Shown here in pieces: positions 5,501 to 7,429 of a stretch of 7,429 nucleotides of DNA. Origin of the DNA: Firmicutes bacterium UBA3932 (lineage in GTDB: Bacteria > Bacillota > Clostridia > Peptostreptococcales > Anaerovoracaceae); the NCBI GenBank assembly GCA_002385825.1, contig DGEG01000083.1, forward strand, positions 1 to 7,429. The letters are read 5' to 3'. Below the pieces are notes generated by a model. The model did no database searches. It was not told where the DNA came from and worked only from the letters and a program-made list of their open reading frames with translations. The position numbers were made by a program, and so were the translations under genes. Numbering within the stretch: position 1 is the first letter of the stretch; every line of letters starts with the position of its first letter.

Positions 5501-5507
5501 AAATGCC

Positions 5508-6209
5508 TTGAAGGTTCTGATTGTCGAGGATGAGAAGTTGCTGGCTGATTCGATTCGGTCGTTGCTAACGAAAAAGGGATTTGAGGTTGACGTGGCATAC
5601 GACGGGGAATCCGGCCTGGAATATGCGGAGCTTGGAATTTACGATCTGGTGATTTTGGATATAATGATGCCCGAAATGAACGGTTATGAAGTGGCCAAAA
5701 GAATACGGGCCAAGCGTTTGGGAACGCCCATTTTAATGTTGACCGCCAAATCGGAAGTGGAGGATCGCATCACAGGCTTGAATTCCGGCGCAGATTATTA
5801 CCTTACAAAGCCTTTCGATACGAGGGAGCTTTTGGCCTGCATCAATGCGTTATTGCGCAGGCAGGGCGCCCAGGTGGACGAGATAAGATTTGGGAATACA
5901 TCGCTGGATCTTTCTATGGCAACGCTGGTCTGCGGCGCTAACAGTATTCGCCTTTCAGCCAGGGAATTCGATATAATGCGTTTCTTATTTCAGGCGGGGG
6001 GAAAGATTCTTTCGAAAGAGACGATTCTTGCCAAAGTATGGGGTTACGATTCCGATGCGGTGGAAAATCATGTGGAGGTGTATATCGGTTTCTTGCGGAA
6101 AAAGCTTGCGAGTATCGGTTCCGATGTTCGAATCGAGTCGAAACGCAGGTTGGGGTATCATTTGGAGGTAAGCGAGCATGGTGAACATGATAAAAAAGCT
6201 GCGAATTAA
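5508..6209 (+). CDS. OmpR/PhoB-family response regulator
   Basis: A 233-residue DNA-binding response regulator of standard length. The receiver domain (about 1-118) has the acidic pair E7/D8, the phosphorylated Asp51 in VILDIMMPEMNG, Thr79 and Lys101, so the complete catalytic set is present. A winged-helix domain follows (about 127-224), with the recognition region around VENHVEVYIGFLRKKL and the wing ending RRLGYHLE. It starts with TTG, supported by GGAGGTG 7 bases upstream. The frame runs 32 bases into the kinase gene, so the pair is translationally coupled and the kinase is its evident partner. It probably regulates its own operon and other genes; the stimulus and target genes are not shown by the sequence. 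No known subgroup name is justified. Confidence 0.95.
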   Translation: MKVLIVEDEKLLADSIRSLLTKKGFEVDVAYDGESGLEYAELGIYDLVILDIMMPEMNGYEVAKRIRAKRLGTPILMLTAKSEVEDRITGLNSGADYYLTKPFDTRELLACINALLRRQGAQVDEIRFGNTSLDLSMATLVCGANSIRLSAREFDIMRFLFQAGGKILSKETILAKVWGYDSDAVENHVEVYIGFLRKKLASIGSDVRIESKRRLGYHLEVSEHGEHDKKAAN

Positions 6210-7392
6210 GTTCGTCATAATAAATATGAGTATTGTGACGATTATGCTCTGCGTTATATTTGGTCTGATCTTTCATTTCACCAAGGCAGATCTGGAACAG
6301 GAGAGCATCAATATGATGCAGAACATTGCCGGCCGGCCATTTCAATTGGTAATACCTAACGAACTGGGCGAAGATGTCCGGTTGCCGTATTTTGTGATTC
6401 AGATCGGTGTTCGCGGCGAAATGATTTCAAGGGGAGGAGGGTATTACGACCTTTCCGACGATGAATTCTTAGGAGACCTTGTGGAGGTAATCTATACTTC
6501 TCCTAAAACGTTTGGAGTGATAAAAGAATATAAATTACGGTATTACCGCGTGGATACGCCCATGAGCCGTTACCTTGTATTTGCGGACATTACCAGCGAG
6601 CTGGCAACGCTGGACAACCTGGTAAAATCCAGTTTCATAATCGGGGGAATAAGTTTTCTAACGTTTTTGGGCATAAGCATATTGCTGTCAAAATGGGCTG
6701 TGGAGCCGGTAGAGTTGGCATGGAAAGAGCAGCGGCAGTTTGTGGCCGATGCTTCCCACGAACTGAAAACCCCTCTGACGGTTATTATGACAAATGCGGA
6801 GCTTGCTCAGAGTCCGGAATATGACGATGAAAAGAAACAGAGATTTATAGGCAGCATATTGACCATGTCGCGGCAAATGAGGGGCCTAATTGAGCGGATG
6901 CTGGAGCTTGCAAGGGTGGACAGTTCCGAAACAAAGGCAAATATGAGAGTTGTGAACTTCAGCAAACTGGTTTCTGACTCGTTGCTTCCATTTGAACCGG
7001 TATTCTTCGAGAAGGGGTTGGAATTAAAGGCGGAGATCGATGAGAACATTAGAGTTGAGGGCGAAGAGGCGGAGCTGCGCCAGGTGCTGGATGTACTGTT
7101 GGATAATGCGCAGAAGTATTCCAAAGAAAGAGGAACCACATGGGTAACCTTGAAAAAGCAAGGGAAAGGCCGTTGCCTGCTGACGGTGGCAAACGAAGGC
7201 AAGGGCATTTCTCCGGAGGAAGCCCAAAATATATTCAAGCGATTTTATCGCGGTGATCAGGCCAGAAGCAGAACAGGCAGCTTTGGACTGGGATTATCCA
7301 TTGCAGAGGCCATTGTGACAAGGCATCGAGGGAAAGTTTGGGTAGAAAGCAGCGACGGAATCAACCGTTTCCATGTAGAACTGCTGGCATAG
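6178..7392 (+). CDS. membrane sensor histidine kinase, partner of the upstream response regulator
   Basis: The 404-residue kinase has TM1 at about 11-33, an external sensor region (about 34-149) that I do not recognise, and TM2 at about 152-171. A very short linker, with no full HAMP domain, leads to the phosphoacceptor region. HELKTPL (194-200) supplies His194, with E195 and T198 of the ExxT phosphatase motif. The ATPase domain shows the N-box around LLDNAQKYS (307-315, Asn310), a G1-type box NEGKGIS (339-345), the F-box FKRFYRGD and the G2 box GSFGLGLS (367-374). All parts needed for autophosphorylation are present. The start at ATG 6178 is preceded by GGAGG (6164-6168) inside the regulator gene, 9 bases upstream. 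A terminator follows the stop codon directly, ending a two-gene operon. The kinase is broadly similar to BaeS/PhoR-type Firmicute sensors; the ligand is unknown. Confidence 0.95.
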   Translation: MVNMIKKLRIKFVIINMSIVTIMLCVIFGLIFHFTKADLEQESINMMQNIAGRPFQLVIPNELGEDVRLPYFVIQIGVRGEMISRGGGYYDLSDDEFLGDLVEVIYTSPKTFGVIKEYKLRYYRVDTPMSRYLVFADITSELATLDNLVKSSFIIGGISFLTFLGISILLSKWAVEPVELAWKEQRQFVADASHELKTPLTVIMTNAELAQSPEYDDEKKQRFIGSILTMSRQMRGLIERMLELARVDSSETKANMRVVNFSKLVSDSLLPFEPVFFEKGLELKAEIDENIRVEGEEAELRQVLDVLLDNAQKYSKERGTTWVTLKKQGKGRCLLTVANEGKGISPEEAQNIFKRFYRGDQARSRTGSFGLGLSIAEAIVTRHRGKVWVESSDGINRFHVELLA

Positions 7393-7393
7393 A

Positions 7394-7429
7394 CAAAAAA
7401 TCAAAAGGACAGTCCCTTTTGATTTTTTG
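7394..7429 (+). terminator. intrinsic terminator of the two-component operon
   Basis: Perfect 15-base arms (7394-7408 and 7415-7429) enclose a 6-base loop, and the descending arm ends in six Ts. It begins one base after the kinase stop codon. The A-run in the ascending arm gives it T-runs on both strands, so it may also stop transcription arriving from the right. The window ends inside or at its edge. Confidence 0.9.

Larger units (their letters stand above)
5190..5507. other. 318-base divergent control region between lyase and response regulator
   Basis: No gene is visible here. From left to right it holds the lyase ribosome binding site (5200-5196, minus), a G/C-richer block (about 5211-5280) with short competing stems including the palindrome GGGTACCC (5254-5261), candidate promoters facing both ways around 5281-5341, an A/T-rich stretch, a cluster of TCAGC repeats (5416-5457), and the response-regulator ribosome binding site (5494-5500). 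I recognise no riboswitch or T-box motif in either direction. Confidence 0.6.

Noticed and set aside
5938..6345. Minus-strand open frame over the regulator-kinase junction
   Set aside because: It is antisense to two strongly supported genes and contains no family motif.
1..7429. Insertion sequences, CRISPR arrays, toxin-antitoxin or phage-defence genes
   Set aside because: No transposase, regularly spaced repeats or defence-family motifs were seen on either strand; all large frames are accounted for by metabolic, transport and regulatory genes.

Overview
The window looks like a chromosomal segment of a low-to-moderate G+C Gram-positive anaerobe, probably a clostridium-type Firmicute. This is inferred from strong AGGAG/GGAGGT ribosome binding sites before every gene, an A/T-rich spacer style, a TTG-started response regulator, a PAS-type sigma-54 activator and a two-component pair of typical Firmicute form. 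No species can be named from the sequence alone. I see no insertion sequence, CRISPR array, rRNA or intact tRNA.

Layout. Four genes run leftward (minus strand). In transcription order they are a MalY/PatB-type PLP C-S lyase/aminotransferase (5189-4008), a PAS-AAA+-HTH sigma-54 enhancer-binding activator (3905-2517), a GPH-family (MelB-like) sugar/organic solute:cation symporter (2259-841), and a cyclase-family (KynB-like) metal-dependent hydrolase (812-159). The left edge (1-158) holds a stem-loop, a possible new promoter and a ribosome binding site for another leftward gene that starts at the very edge. Divergent from these, on the plus strand, is an OmpR-type response regulator (5508-6209) overlapping a sensor histidine kinase (6178-7392). 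A perfect-stem intrinsic terminator closes that pair at the right edge.

The most informative part is the 257-base gap between the activator and the transporter. It holds a near-consensus -24/-12 (sigma-54) promoter, TTGGCAT-N5-TTGCA with exact GG-N10-GC spacing, about 80 bases before the transporter start. About 160 bases upstream of it, touching the activator's stop codon, lies a 38-base inverted repeat with perfect 17-base arms. Each arm is itself a 13-base dyad (GAATAG-W-CTATTC). The straightforward reading is a self-contained enhancer circuit: the activator's own gene, its binding sites, the sigma-54 promoter, then a transporter-hydrolase operon. The PAS domain would sense the transported compound or a product of it, and the hydrolase would open or deformylate it. 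The substrate cannot be read from the sequence. The hydrolase carries Gln in place of the first His of the family's HxGTHxDxPxH metal motif, so its chemistry may differ from kynurenine formamidase.

The divergent two-component system has its own control region (5190-5507), with a candidate sigma-70 promoter and a cluster of TTCAGC repeats, two of them 11 bases apart, as expected for an OmpR-family dimer site. Nothing in the sequence ties it functionally to the leftward genes.
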